Source: Paludibacter sp. 221 | Lineage (GTDB): Bacteria; Bacteroidota; Bacteroidia; Bacteroidales; Paludibacteraceae | Reading direction: 5' to 3' | DNA: 64,000 nucleotides | Assembly (NCBI RefSeq): GCF_010501035.1 | Contig: NZ_QVMH01000001.1 | Location: forward strand, 13,759-77,758 | Shown here: positions 43,955-53,246 of the stretch, in pieces | Numbering within the stretch: position 1 is the first letter of the stretch | Layout: every line of letters starts with the position of its first letter | Position numbers and translations under genes: made by a program | The notes under the pieces: model-generated | What the model saw: only the letters and a program-made list of their open reading frames with translations | Database searches by the model: none | Told to the model about the DNA's origin: nothing

Positions 43955-45151
43955 ATGGCAACATTACCTTATGTAAAAATAGATTACGGAAACGGCGCGC
44001 TCGGGCAAGCTATCGCCAGCGCTGACAGTTTGCTTTGCCTGGTGGTTGTCGGGGCGGTGGCGGTGGCTGACACTTTCACGCTGGCACAACATTATGCTTT
44101 GCGTAAATACGGCGACCTGGAAAATATGGGCATTACGGCTGATAATAACCCCGAAATTGAAAAGCTGGTTAGTGACTTCTACAAAGAGGCTCAGGAGGGT
44201 ACAAAGGTTTACCTCGTCGGCTATCCCGATACACTGCACATGTCGGATGTGCTGGAAAAAACAAACCCCTACGCCCGCAATGTAATAGAGGCTACAAATG
44301 GCGAGATACGGGGGCTTATCGTTACCAAAAAGGCGGGGGCTCAGCCTGATATAGAAAACGGGCTATCGTCGGACGTAGAAGCCTCGAAACTGGCGGCGCA
44401 AGAGCTGGGCAACTGGGCTACAGAGGTGCGTTTTGCTCCTATTTTCACGCTGATAGATGGTTTGAATTACCAGGGCGACCCCGAGGCGCTGGAAGATATG
44501 ACAAAGCAAGGTTATAACCGTGTAGGCGTGGTTATCGGCGCGAGCTCGGCGGGTTCAGCCAATCAAGCTATAGGTTTGATTGCCGGACGTATAGCAGCTT
44601 CGTCCGTTCAGCGTAATATCGGACGGGTGCAAGACGGAGCGCTCAATGTGCTCGCGCTGTATGCAGGCGATAAACCTATAGAGCTGGCAGATATTGAAAC
44701 GCTGGTAAACAAAGGCTATATTACGTTTCGCACGTTTACGGGTGTATCGGGCTACTACATAGCCGGCGACCCGCTGGCAACAAAGCCAACAGACGACTAC
44801 AACGCGATAACCCGCCGCCGTGTGATTGACAAAGCCTATCGTATTGCCTATGCTGTATTGATAGAGAAATTAATCGACGAGATACCTGTAAACACCAACG
44901 GTACAATGATAGAGACCTACGCCCGCGCTTTCGAGCTGGCAGTAGAAAACGCCATTGTTACCAATATGACGGCAAACGGCGAACTATCGACCGACCCGTC
45001 GGACTCAACCGACCGCGGCGTAACCTGCAAGATAGACCGTACTATAAATGTGTTGGCTACAAATAGGGTTGGCGCTGAGCTCCGCGTACGTCCACACGGT
45101 TACGCCAAATACATAAACGTTTTACTCGGTTTCACAGTAACACAAAATTAA
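43955..45151 (+). CDS. tail sheath protein (DUF2586-like)
   Basis: 398 residues. Size and position, just before the tube gene, fit a contractile tail sheath of the DUF2586 type. Segments ATEVRFAPIFTLIDGLNYQG (middle) and RIAYAVLIEKLIDEIPVNTN (C-terminal) are consistent with sheath domains. Contraction of this tube drives DNA injection. Confidence 0.75.
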   Translation: MATLPYVKIDYGNGALGQAIASADSLLCLVVVGAVAVADTFTLAQHYALRKYGDLENMGITADNNPEIEKLVSDFYKEAQEGTKVYLVGYPDTLHMSDVLEKTNPYARNVIEATNGEIRGLIVTKKAGAQPDIENGLSSDVEASKLAAQELGNWATEVRFAPIFTLIDGLNYQGDPEALEDMTKQGYNRVGVVIGASSAGSANQAIGLIAGRIAASSVQRNIGRVQDGALNVLALYAGDKPIELADIETLVNKGYITFRTFTGVSGYYIAGDPLATKPTDDYNAITRRRVIDKAYRIAYAVLIEKLIDEIPVNTNGTMIETYARAFELAVENAIVTNMTANGELSTDPSDSTDRGVTCKIDRTINVLATNRVGAELRVRPHGYAKYINVLLGFTVTQN

Positions 45152-45155
45152 GATT

Positions 45156-45584
45156 ATGGCATTAAGTGATTTATTTTTAATTAATGGACGCGAGTACGAG
45201 TGGGCTGATATATGCCTGGTTGTGGGCGGTATCGAAATAAAAGGCTTTCGTAGTATAAATTACAAAGAGAGCCAGGAAAAAGAGCCTTTGCACGCCAAAG
45301 GTAATAAGCCGCGAAGCATACAGCGGGGCAATAAAACCTACACGGGTTCACTCCTGTTTACACAGAGCGAAATAATCGCCCTTAAAACAGCGACGGGCAC
45401 TCGTTCGCTCTTGGATATACAAACCGACATTATTATCGCCTATGTACCCGAGAACTCGGCAAAAATAAGGACTATTTCAATCCTGGGTGCTGAGTTTACC
45501 GACATCGAAGAAAAGATGGCACAAGGCGATAAGTTTATGGAGATAGAGTTGCCATATGTGGCGCTTGATACATTCGGAATTTAA
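45156..45584 (+). CDS. tail tube protein
   Basis: 142 residues. The segment EIKGFRSINYKESQEKEPL and the flat beta-rich rest are typical of contractile-phage tube proteins (Mu M-like). It is four bases after the sheath gene. The tube passes DNA. Confidence 0.72.
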   Translation: MALSDLFLINGREYEWADICLVVGGIEIKGFRSINYKESQEKEPLHAKGNKPRSIQRGNKTYTGSLLFTQSEIIALKTATGTRSLLDIQTDIIIAYVPENSAKIRTISILGAEFTDIEEKMAQGDKFMEIELPYVALDTFGI

Positions 45585-45608
45585 TTGTAATTAAACAGCA
45601 TTTAAACA

Positions 45609-45917
45609 ATGGAAGAAAATATTATCAATCCTACGCCCGAGCAGATAGCGGGCTGGAAAAAGCAATACAAAACGGTGCATAAGCTCACCATCGGCGACAA
45701 AGTGGCTTATCTGAAAAATCCCGACCGCCGTACCTTGTCGTTGGCAATGACGAAAATAGCTAAAAGCGACATTATCGGAGGCTCGGAGGCAATACTCGAA
45801 AACTGCTGGCTGGGTGGCGACGCTGAGATAAAGACCGACGACGAACTGTTTATGGCGGCGGTGGGTAAAGTAGGCGATTTAATCCAGGTTAAAGACGCCG
45901 AGCTGGAAAAGCTTTAA
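45609..45917 (+). CDS. tail assembly chaperone, short form
   Basis: 102 residues, acidic, between the tube and tape-measure genes, the fixed place of tail assembly chaperones (lambda G, Mu gp41). The stop at 45915-45917 would be bypassed by a -1 shift to give the long form, which ends at 46078. Confidence 0.75.
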   Translation: MEENIINPTPEQIAGWKKQYKTVHKLTIGDKVAYLKNPDRRTLSLAMTKIAKSDIIGGSEAILENCWLGGDAEIKTDDELFMAAVGKVGDLIQVKDAELEKL

Positions 45918-46078
45918 GGTTAGCGGAGGTTGACGAAAGGCGCGAGGCTATCCGCATACTCGACGGACAACTGCGCTACTACCTGCATATAGACCCCGAC
46001 ACGCTAACCGACGACGAGTGGGCTATGCACATTAAGACACTGGAATATATACGGAAACAAGAAGCCGAGAAAAAATGA
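45893..46078 (+). CDS. tail assembly chaperone, frameshift extension
   Basis: Open frame in -1 relative to the short form, with no ATG near its beginning. It encodes about 55 further residues, starting RLAEVDERREA, rich in charged residues, and ends in ATGA overlapping the tape-measure start (46075-46078). The shift must occur between 45893 and the short-form stop. GGAAAAG at 45905-45911 is the best slip candidate but is not a classical heptamer. The long form would have about 156 residues. Confidence 0.65.
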   Translation, partial: RRRAGKALRLAEVDERREAIRILDGQLRYYLHIDPDTLTDDEWAMHIKTLEYIRKQEAEKK

Positions 46079-47832
46079 GCAATGTTTTTACATACGTTAT
46101 TAACCTACGCGACCAAATGTCGGGAACGTTACGCCGCGTTGGCGGTTCGCTGGTAGAGCGGAAGAGAGAAGCCCAGAACTTACGGCGCGAGGTACAACGG
46201 CTCAACGCCCAACCTATCAATATAGGCGAAAGGCTGGGCGCGGCTTTCCGAAATATTCCTTTTTCCCAGTACATTTTTAACCCGCTTACAATTGCCGGCA
46301 TTGTAGGTGGTCGGGCTCTTAAACTGGGCATTGACGAGGAAATGCGCGGCGCGTCGTTTGAGGTTTTGTTTGGCGGGGAGGAAAACGCCCGTAAGATAGT
46401 TGATAATATCGACGCTTACGCCCGCAAAACCACTTACGGCAAAGAGGGCTTAAGTGCCGCTGTGCAAACAATGGCGGGCTTTGGTATCGCCCAAGAGCGA
46501 ATAATGCCAAACCTTAAGGCTATCGGCGAAATAGCAATGGGCGACAAGGGTAAGCTAAACAGCCTGACGCTCGCCTTTTCGCAAATGTCGGCAACGGGGC
46601 AACTGATGGGGCAAGACCTCAACCAAATGATAAACGCGGGCTTTAACCCGCTTTTGCAGATGTCGAAAGACACGGGTAAAAGTGTCGGCGTACTGAAAGA
46701 GGAAATGGGTAAGGGTAAAATTTCGGCGGAAATGGTCGCCCAGGCTTTCCAAAAAGCCACTCAGGAGGGCGGACAATTTTACGGTATGTCCGAAAAAATG
46801 AGCCAAACACTGGGCGGTCAATGGTCGCTGGCAATGGCAAATATCAACGACAAGTTACTGGCTCTTTACGATATTATTCAGCCTTATTTATTACCCGCTA
46901 TAAAGGCTTTTAACTTGTTGCTTACCGACACGGGGACTTTTATCGACAAGGTAGTAGGCAGGCTCGAAAGGTGGTATAACCAGCATAGGGTTTTAGGCAC
47001 TGTTATAATAGCCGCAACCGCCGCACTGGTAGCTTATAAAACGGTTACGCTGGCAATAACCATTGCGACGAAAGCATGGGTAATAGCTCAGGGCATTTTA
47101 GACGCTGTAATGGCTCTTAACCCCGTAGGGCTGATAATAGCGAGCGTAGTGGCTCTTATTGCCGTTATTGCTTTTCTGATAATTAAAATAGACGGTTGGG
47201 GTGAAGCCTGGCAAAATACGATAAACGGCTGTAAGCTTATTTTTCAGCTCTATGTTGAGAGTATCAAGTATTATTTTAATACGATGATAAACGGCTTGAT
47301 GATAGGCTTGAATAAGATACAGGAGGGCTGGTACAGGTTTAAGGAGGCTTTGGGGCTGGGAGATAGCACGCAGAACAACCAAATGTTAGCCCAGATACAA
47401 GCCGACACCGACCGCCGCAAACAGGAAATAACCGACGGGGCGCAAAATATTGTAGACCTGGGGCGCGAAGCAATGGGGGCGTTTAAAAAAGCGGGACAAA
47501 GCCTCTCGTGGAATGATACCACGCTTGCCGATGTTACCAACGGTTTGAAATCGAAACTCGGTATTTCGACGGCTGGCGTTCCCGGTATGGAGGGGATGGG
47601 CGGTTCGGGCAGTACAGGCACCGGTGGAACTCCCACGGGCGAAAGCGGCACAACGGCTAACAACATAACGACCGGCGGCTCAAAAACAACACATATAACG
47701 TTCAATGTAAAAGAAATGGGCAATAATATGACAGTAAACGCCGGTAGTATACGCGAGGGGGCTAAAAAAGCGGGTGACATCGTACTGGAGGAATTATCCA
47801 GCGCGCTATTAATGGTAACGGCAAATATGTAG
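46075..47832 (+). CDS. tape measure protein
   Basis: 585 residues. Landmarks are the EEMRGASFEVLFGGEENAR region, the lysine-rich middle (QDLNQMINAGFNPLLQM) and hydrophobic segments at about 310-370. A Gly/Ser/Thr-rich tail follows. The protein sets tail length; with the usual 0.15 nm per residue this would suit a tail near 85-90 nm. It is coupled to the chaperone frame by ATGA. Confidence 0.88.
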   Translation: MSNVFTYVINLRDQMSGTLRRVGGSLVERKREAQNLRREVQRLNAQPINIGERLGAAFRNIPFSQYIFNPLTIAGIVGGRALKLGIDEEMRGASFEVLFGGEENARKIVDNIDAYARKTTYGKEGLSAAVQTMAGFGIAQERIMPNLKAIGEIAMGDKGKLNSLTLAFSQMSATGQLMGQDLNQMINAGFNPLLQMSKDTGKSVGVLKEEMGKGKISAEMVAQAFQKATQEGGQFYGMSEKMSQTLGGQWSLAMANINDKLLALYDIIQPYLLPAIKAFNLLLTDTGTFIDKVVGRLERWYNQHRVLGTVIIAATAALVAYKTVTLAITIATKAWVIAQGILDAVMALNPVGLIIASVVALIAVIAFLIIKIDGWGEAWQNTINGCKLIFQLYVESIKYYFNTMINGLMIGLNKIQEGWYRFKEALGLGDSTQNNQMLAQIQADTDRRKQEITDGAQNIVDLGREAMGAFKKAGQSLSWNDTTLADVTNGLKSKLGISTAGVPGMEGMGGSGSTGTGGTPTGESGTTANNITTGGSKTTHITFNVKEMGNNMTVNAGSIREGAKKAGDIVLEELSSALLMVTANM

Positions 47833-47842
47833 TAATGGCTAC

Positions 47843-47856
47843 GAGTTACAGGTTAC
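47843..47856. repeat. GAGTTAC/AGGTTAC intergenic repeat
   Basis: Two joined seven-base units, the complement of those at 52693-52720. They lie in the 67-base gap before the DUF6046-like gene. Confidence 0.5.
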
Positions 47857-47899
47857 AAGTAGGCGGGTAAATGGCAAATGAATAAATGGTAAATAAAAA

Positions 47900-48403
47900 A
47901 TGACTCCCTTAAATCCTTTTTTCAGACGTAGCGATGTGATACTGCGTGAAGTGGTGGAGCTGGTAGAGAGCGGACAAAAAGTAACAATGACAATGCCGTT
48001 TTCGTTCCAATTGGCAAGCGGAGACTGGTGGCTTTTGCCTTACGAGCCGTTAGTATCAGTAGAGGGCGAAAACGTGATAATAACGCGTAATGTAGCAAAA
48101 CAGGCAGGGCGCGGCACTATCAAGGAACGCTGGAGTGAGGGTGATATAAAAATAACTATTGAGGGCACATTTGTAAACGCCGACATAAATAAGTATCCAG
48201 ATACAGAGATACAAAAGCTCCGCCAGGTAATCAGCCAGCGGCGGGCTGTCGGGGTGCAAAACGAGTTGTTGCAGCTTTTAAACGTCAATCAAATAGTAAT
48301 TAAAGATTACAGCCTCCCATTCAGCAAAGGTGCAAATGTGCAAAATTATAGCCTTTCGTGCCTCAGCGATGACAGTTACAACCTTTTTATTGAAGTGAAA
48401 TAA
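47900..48403 (+). CDS. DUF6046-like baseplate protein
   Basis: 167 residues, beta-rich, before the hub gene. It resembles DUF6046 proteins of Bacteroidota phages, found at this place in the tail operon. A role in linking tube or tape to the hub (as DNA-circulation or LysM proteins in Mu) is inferred. Confidence 0.65.
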   Translation: MTPLNPFFRRSDVILREVVELVESGQKVTMTMPFSFQLASGDWWLLPYEPLVSVEGENVIITRNVAKQAGRGTIKERWSEGDIKITIEGTFVNADINKYPDTEIQKLRQVISQRRAVGVQNELLQLLNVNQIVIKDYSLPFSKGANVQNYSLSCLSDDSYNLFIEVK

Positions 48404-48404
48404 A

Positions 48405-49373
48405 GTGTACGACATTGGTTACGACATACAAATAGGTAAATATCGGCTGGGCTTGCTCCAGTCGGTCGAAATTAATAAGTCGGTCGATTTGCTGGCGCAA
48501 ACGGCTGTTATCGTTCTGCCCGGTGTTGGTTACAACCAGACGTTAGACCACGAGCAATATATTAAGGCGGGCGACCCCGTAACCATTAAATTTGGTTACG
48601 ATGATGAGCTGGTGACGGAATTTGAGGGATATGTACGGCGCATTGACACGGACGACGATAGCCTGACGATAAACTGCGAAGATAGTATATACTTAACGCG
48701 TAAGGCAATAGCGCCTAAAGAGTTTGTAAATTGTAAAGTGCGAGATGTGGCGGCTTATTGTGCTAAAACCTTGGGCTTTTCGCTGGACTGTACGATAGAC
48801 ACCGAGGGGCACTATTTTGATAAGTTCACCATTAGCCCGAACGATACGGTTTTTAATGTGCTCAGCAAGCTAAAAGAAGCCACAAAGGGGCAAATATATA
48901 TTACTGGAAACAACCGCCTGAATGTGCACCCGCCATACATACAAAAAGGCGGTGATGTGGTGTACAATTTTGCGATAAACATCGAGGTTTCGAGCCTTAA
49001 ATACCGTAATGAGAGCGACCGCCTTTTGCTGGTAGTGGCTAACGGCGTGGGGGCTGACGGCAAAAAAATAAAAGCCACGGCGGGCAAAGCCGGAGGCGAT
49101 GTGGACAAGATAGACGTAAAATTTCCCATATCGCAAAAAGCATTGCAACAACTGGCAAATAACCAGTTAAAATACAAATCGTACACGGGTTACGAGGGTA
49201 ATGTAACAAGCTGGTTAATTCCTTACGTAGAGCCTACCTGGAGCGCGCGGATAGTGGATAAGGACTACGAGTATAAAGAGGGTGTATATTATGTAATGGC
49301 GGTAAAAACGGAACTTAGCGAGTCGGGCGGTGTGCGTACGGTGGAACTGGGTCGTCGGCTGGCAATGAAATAA
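48405..49373 (+). CDS. baseplate hub protein, gpD/Mu gp44-like
   Basis: 322 residues from GTG 48405, one base after the previous stop. Domain order and the segments VTIKFGYDDEL and SPNDTVFNVLSKLKEATKGQ fit the late control D / T4 gp27-like hub family. It forms the central ring that holds the spike. Confidence 0.82.
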   Translation: MYDIGYDIQIGKYRLGLLQSVEINKSVDLLAQTAVIVLPGVGYNQTLDHEQYIKAGDPVTIKFGYDDELVTEFEGYVRRIDTDDDSLTINCEDSIYLTRKAIAPKEFVNCKVRDVAAYCAKTLGFSLDCTIDTEGHYFDKFTISPNDTVFNVLSKLKEATKGQIYITGNNRLNVHPPYIQKGGDVVYNFAINIEVSSLKYRNESDRLLLVVANGVGADGKKIKATAGKAGGDVDKIDVKFPISQKALQQLANNQLKYKSYTGYEGNVTSWLIPYVEPTWSARIVDKDYEYKEGVYYVMAVKTELSESGGVRTVELGRRLAMK

Positions 49374-49378
49374 GAGAT

Positions 49379-49978
49379 ATGGATAAACGGGCGCAAATAG
49401 TACAATTACTTTCTGACTTGCTGAAAAATGGCAGGGGTAACGCATTTTTTACCGCTCAGGTGGTAAGCGTAGAGGGCGATACTTGTACGGTGATGGTTGA
49501 CGAGTTGGAGTTAACGGGTGTACGCCTGAAACCAACCACCGACGTAAATAAAATTGCAATAGGCAATGTGGAGACTGGCTGGGAGTTGGTGGAGACTAAG
49601 ATGACTATAATTCCGGCTATTGACAGTATGGTGTTGGTAGGCTCTTTCTCGGGCGACTTCAATAACTTATTTGTTTTGCAAGCAGACATTGCCGACGAGG
49701 TGTACTGTAGAACTGGTGCAATGTCCGTGAGAATGAATAAAGAGGGTATTGTATTTAACGACGGAAAACTGGGGGGGCTGGTAAAACTGGAGGAACTAAC
49801 GAAGAAAATAAACACACTTGAAAGCGATTTAAACACCCTTAAACAGATTTTTTCGGCATGGGTAACAGCACCGGGCGACGGCGGGGCGGCTTTGAAACTC
49901 GCAGCTACTACCTGGGCATTACAAGGGATAACGCAAACGAAAAGCTCAGAGCTTGCAAATGAAAAAGTAAGGCAATGA
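49379..49978 (+). CDS. baseplate spike protein, gpV/Mu gp45-like
   Basis: 199 residues. The N-terminal OB-like part (FFTAQVVSVEGDTCTVMVDE) and a following repeat-like strand region match phage spike proteins. A helical tail closes the protein. It follows the hub and overlaps the gp25-like gene by four bases. Confidence 0.75.
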   Translation: MDKRAQIVQLLSDLLKNGRGNAFFTAQVVSVEGDTCTVMVDELELTGVRLKPTTDVNKIAIGNVETGWELVETKMTIIPAIDSMVLVGSFSGDFNNLFVLQADIADEVYCRTGAMSVRMNKEGIVFNDGKLGGLVKLEELTKKINTLESDLNTLKQIFSAWVTAPGDGGAALKLAATTWALQGITQTKSSELANEKVRQ

Positions 49979-50307
49979 AAGGAACGGCAATAACACTGAA
50001 TAGCGAAACGAGCGACCTGGATATAAAAGTAACCCGTAATAGCTCGGGGATGATAACCGGCGGGCTGGTGGTAGATGATGTACAAAAGCAAAATAAGGCT
50101 CTTTTGATATATATGCACCCTGGCGAGATAAAAGAACACCCGCAAATAGGCGTAGGTATTGCGTCGATGCTGTTGTCGAGTGAAACGTTGCTTTATAAGC
50201 ATAAGATGCGCAAGCAACTGGAAGCGGACGGCTTCCAAATAAATCACCTGGAAATAGAGACGACGCCCGAGGGTAAAGTAGATATACAAATTAATGCCAA
50301 TTATTAA
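49975..50307 (+). CDS. baseplate wedge protein, gpW/gp25-like
   Basis: 110 residues. The segment LLIYMHPGEIKEHPQIGVGI is diagnostic of the gp25/W lysozyme-like fold family, which is structural, not enzymatic. It forms part of the wedge around the hub. Confidence 0.72.
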   Translation: MKGTAITLNSETSDLDIKVTRNSSGMITGGLVVDDVQKQNKALLIYMHPGEIKEHPQIGVGIASMLLSSETLLYKHKMRKQLEADGFQINHLEIETTPEGKVDIQINANY

Positions 50308-50310
50308 CAA

Positions 50311-50532
50311 ATGAATAAATTAAAATTTCAACTCATTATATCTGCCTTATTGATAATTGTAGGGTGTGGTCTTTTAATAGCAGGCTTTTGCGTTCCGCCG
50401 GTTGGAAAAATAGATAACTCGGTGCTTATTGCTTTCGGCGAAATACTAACCTTTGTCGGGACGGTTTTCGGCATTGACTACAGTTACAAATCAAAAATAC
50501 AAAAAAACAAAAATTGCGATGAAGAAAAGTAA
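50311..50532 (+). CDS. putative holin
   Basis: 73 residues with two hydrophobic helices (about 8-28 and 38-58) and a charged tail, the class II holin layout. It starts the lysis cassette, overlapping the endolysin gene by 14 bases. It would form pores that trigger lysis. Confidence 0.65.
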   Translation: MNKLKFQLIISALLIIVGCGLLIAGFCVPPVGKIDNSVLIAFGEILTFVGTVFGIDYSYKSKIQKNKNCDEEK

Positions 50533-50962
50533 ATACTTTAAAATAACCGAATTGGTTTGTAAGCATGTTTTCGACCGTTTCGGCGAAAAGGCTTGGATGT
50601 TTGTTTCCGATGACTTTATTACAATGCTCGACTTTATCAAGGAATTATTTTCTGATAAAAACGTAATTATAAATAATTGGAACGTAGGCGGTCAGTTTTC
50701 GCAACGCGGAATCCGCTGCAACTTATGCAGTTTAGTAAGTTCTAAAAAAGTCGCCTATCTGTCGGCGCACGTTACCGCAAACGGTTTTGATTTTTCTATT
50801 CCCGGATTAACTGCCGATGAGGTGCGAAAAACAATTGAGGTAAACGAAAATAAATTACCGTTTCCTATTCGATTGGAAGATGGCGAATCCGCACCAACTT
50901 GGTGTCATATCGATTGGCATAAAACTGACGACAATAAAAAAATAACATACTTCAAAGGATGA
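50519..50962 (+). CDS. endolysin, M15-type peptidase
   Basis: 147 residues from ATG 50519. Metal ligands are visible in SAHVTANGFDFS (His, Asp) and WCHIDWH (His), the D-Ala-D-Ala carboxypeptidase/M15 pattern. It cuts peptidoglycan cross-links at lysis. No signal peptide, so it depends on the holin upstream. Confidence 0.82.
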   Translation: MKKSKYFKITELVCKHVFDRFGEKAWMFVSDDFITMLDFIKELFSDKNVIINNWNVGGQFSQRGIRCNLCSLVSSKKVAYLSAHVTANGFDFSIPGLTADEVRKTIEVNENKLPFPIRLEDGESAPTWCHIDWHKTDDNKKITYFKG

Positions 50963-51504
50963 AAACAATTATTTACACACTCTTAGCATTCGTATTACTC
51001 CTTTCGGGTTGCAAAACAACAAAGCAAGCCACTAAGACCGATACGGCTATAAAAGAGTCGGTAATGCTTGATATTTCGGCGGAAACCACAGAAACGAAAC
51101 AGGACGAAGCGAGAGAGACAGTCGCCCATCAGGAAGCAATCACCGAAAACGTAAGCGAAACAACAACGGTTATAAAACTATCGGAACCAAACGCCGACGG
51201 GATACAGCACATTTCGGAAATAGTTGTAAAAGAGCGCAATAAACAGACCGCCAAAGCAGCTACTACGACCGCCGAAACGGAACAAAAAACAGTGTCGGAA
51301 AAAGAGGCGACAATAACCGACCGGTCGACCAGCGATACGGATACGGCAAGCACTACCAGCGAGACGACAAAGGAAAAAATAAAGCTACCGGCGTGGTGGT
51401 ATGTTATTTTGATATCCGGTTGTATTTTGTTTGGGTTTAGCGTTCGACGGCTTGCGAAGTCAAAATCAATAAAGCCTCCCTTTGGGGGAGGTTGGAGGGG
51501 CTGA
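50959..51504 (+). CDS. unimolecular spanin
   Basis: 181 residues. A lipoprotein signal with LLLSGCKTT (Cys18) places the N-terminus in the outer membrane, a long Thr/Glu-rich periplasmic rod follows, and one helix (about 137-155, WWYVILISGCILFGF) enters the inner membrane. This is the u-spanin layout, in which one protein fuses the two membranes at the last lysis step. Its end runs into a GC-rich palindrome, so the last ten residues are repeat-encoded. Confidence 0.75.
   Translation: MKTIIYTLLAFVLLLSGCKTTKQATKTDTAIKESVMLDISAETTETKQDEARETVAHQEAITENVSETTTVIKLSEPNADGIQHISEIVVKERNKQTAKAATTTAETEQKTVSEKEATITDRSTSDTDTASTTSETTKEKIKLPAWWYVILISGCILFGFSVRRLAKSKSIKPPFGGGWRG
51474..51503. repeat. GC-rich palindromic element
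   Basis: GCCTCCC and GGGGGAGG with GGAGGGGC lie over the end of the spanin gene. The sequence matches the elements at 37402-37433 and 43380-43411. Confidence 0.55.
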
Positions 51505-51505
51505 T

Positions 51506-51778
51506 ATGATAATCACAGTACAACAAGGGCAAACGCTTTTTGATATTGCCGTGCAGCATTGCGGCGATGCACAGGCGGTTATACCTATCGCTCAGGCAAA
51601 CGATATTTCGATAACCGGCGAGCTTGTCGCTGGTACTTCTTTAGCGATACCCGAACCACTGAATAAAAGGATAGTAAATTACTATAAAATAAACAACATT
51701 GTTCCGGCAACCGCAATAACCGGTACTCCGGGCGATAGTCGGATTTTTGACAGCACATTCGACAATACATTTGAATAA
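51506..51778 (+). CDS. LysM-like tail protein
   Basis: 90 residues from ATG 51506. The N-terminal half (VQQGQTLFDIAVQHCGDA) is a LysM-like fold as in tail protein X and related hub-linking proteins. The C-terminal third is unstructured. It follows the lysis cassette and precedes the J-like gene. Confidence 0.65.
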   Translation: MIITVQQGQTLFDIAVQHCGDAQAVIPIAQANDISITGELVAGTSLAIPEPLNKRIVNYYKINNIVPATAITGTPGDSRIFDSTFDNTFE

Positions 51779-51825
51779 AAAAATAAGGTCTTGAATCTTG
51801 GTTCTTGACTCATGGTTCTAAAAAT

Positions 51826-52686
51826 ATGGCACGCACGATAGACGAAATAAAACAAACGATTACCGACCTCTTTATAAGTTACGAGGCGGTGCAAAACGCA
51901 TACAGCCTTACGCCCGGATTGACTTTTGAGCAACAATTCTCAAAGGTAAGCCTCGAAAGCATATTCTTTTACGTCGTTGCCTTTGCCGTATGGACGCTCG
52001 AAAGCCTGTTTGATATTTTTCTTTCGTCGGTCGACGAAAGAATACAAAACCAACGGGCGCATACGCTCGGCTGGTATCGCTTGGCGGCTTTAAATTTCCA
52101 ATTTGGGGGCGTGTGGCGCGATGATATTACCGAATACAATAACGACGCTTTAACAGACGACGAAATAGAAGCGCAACGCATTGTAAAAAAATGCTCGGTA
52201 ACGAAAGCCGATAGCATCAAACCCACACTTATTGTGAAAGTGGCAAAAGCCGACGGCTCGCCGCTTACCGGCGACGAAAAACAAGCCTTTGACGCATACA
52301 TGGAAGATGTAGCCGACGCGGGTGTAAACATATCCGCTATATCAGCACCAGCCGACCGCTTAGTTCTCTATATGACTATACGCTACGACGGTATGACACT
52401 GGACGCTAACGGTATGAAATTTCTTGACGGCTCACATCCAGTTGCCGATGGCGTTAAACAGCATTTAAACGCATTGGAATGGAACGGTGTATTTTACCCG
52501 TCGATGCTGGAGCAATACTTAATGACACAGCAAGGCAATGGTGTACGAGTGGCAACGGTACGGACGGCGTATGCCGGTGTAAATGGTGGTAATCTGAGCG
52601 AGATAGCCGATAAATACGAGCCTTACAGTGGCGCGATACATTGCGATACTGATGTAGACCTGTATGTAACATATGAAAAATTTTAA
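51826..52686 (+). CDS. baseplate J-like protein
   Basis: 286 residues. A helical start, two beta domains (from DSIKPTLIVKVAKADGSPL) and an ending GAIHCDTDVDLYVTYE fit gpJ/Mu gp47-type wedge proteins. I use ATG 51826; a longer start at 51805 is not supported. It forms the outer baseplate ring. Confidence 0.75.
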   Translation: MARTIDEIKQTITDLFISYEAVQNAYSLTPGLTFEQQFSKVSLESIFFYVVAFAVWTLESLFDIFLSSVDERIQNQRAHTLGWYRLAALNFQFGGVWRDDITEYNNDALTDDEIEAQRIVKKCSVTKADSIKPTLIVKVAKADGSPLTGDEKQAFDAYMEDVADAGVNISAISAPADRLVLYMTIRYDGMTLDANGMKFLDGSHPVADGVKQHLNALEWNGVFYPSMLEQYLMTQQGNGVRVATVRTAYAGVNGGNLSEIADKYEPYSGAIHCDTDVDLYVTYEKF

Positions 52687-52692
52687 ATACTT

Positions 52693-52720
52693 GTAACTCG
52701 TAACCTGTAACTCGTAACTG
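52693..52720. repeat. 7-bp tandem repeat GTAACYN
   Basis: Four joined units, GTAACTC, GTAACCT, GTAACTC, GTAACTG, end one base before the next start codon at 52722. The complement of two units is at 47843-47856. Confidence 0.65.
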
Positions 52721-52721
52721 A

Positions 52722-53213
52722 ATGAGTGTTTTTAAAGTCGATTGGAATAAACTTGTATTGTTGCTTTTGCCTCCGGCATTGCGCAAAGCGCGTATTTACG
52801 CCTTTCTTTCGGCGGCTATTGAGCCGTTGAGAGAAACGTATTACCGCTTTGAAAACACGCGCGCGGAAACCGATTTTCTGCTGAAATACAACACCGGCAA
52901 GCGCAATGTAGAGATAGCCTTACGCGCTCGCTTTAACGATGATGGTATTTATATCGAAAATGTAAAACCGCGTGAGGATTTAGCATTGCCATTTTATTTA
53001 GTCGATTATTTGAAAACGCCAGGGTACGACGACGCTATCGAAAAATCGGTTTTACCCGCTTATCTCCCTTTTCACATCGACCCTGAACGCACCGTTACAG
53101 ATTTTATTATATATGTGCCCGAAACTACCTATTTAACCGGCGCGCAAGCTATTTACGATTTTGCAAGCTATTTCGTGTCACCCTGTTTTACTTACGAAGT
53201 AAAACGCTATTAA
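52722..53213 (+). CDS. tail protein I-like baseplate protein
   Basis: 163 residues. Place after gpJ and segments LRKARIYAFLSAAIEPLRETYYRF and LPFHIDPERTVTDFIIYV suit the P2 I/Mu gp48-type family, which joins fibre to baseplate. Confidence 0.65.
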   Translation: MSVFKVDWNKLVLLLLPPALRKARIYAFLSAAIEPLRETYYRFENTRAETDFLLKYNTGKRNVEIALRARFNDDGIYIENVKPREDLALPFYLVDYLKTPGYDDAIEKSVLPAYLPFHIDPERTVTDFIIYVPETTYLTGAQAIYDFASYFVSPCFTYEVKRY

Positions 53214-53246
53214 ACATTAATAATTAACAATTAAACATTAATATGT

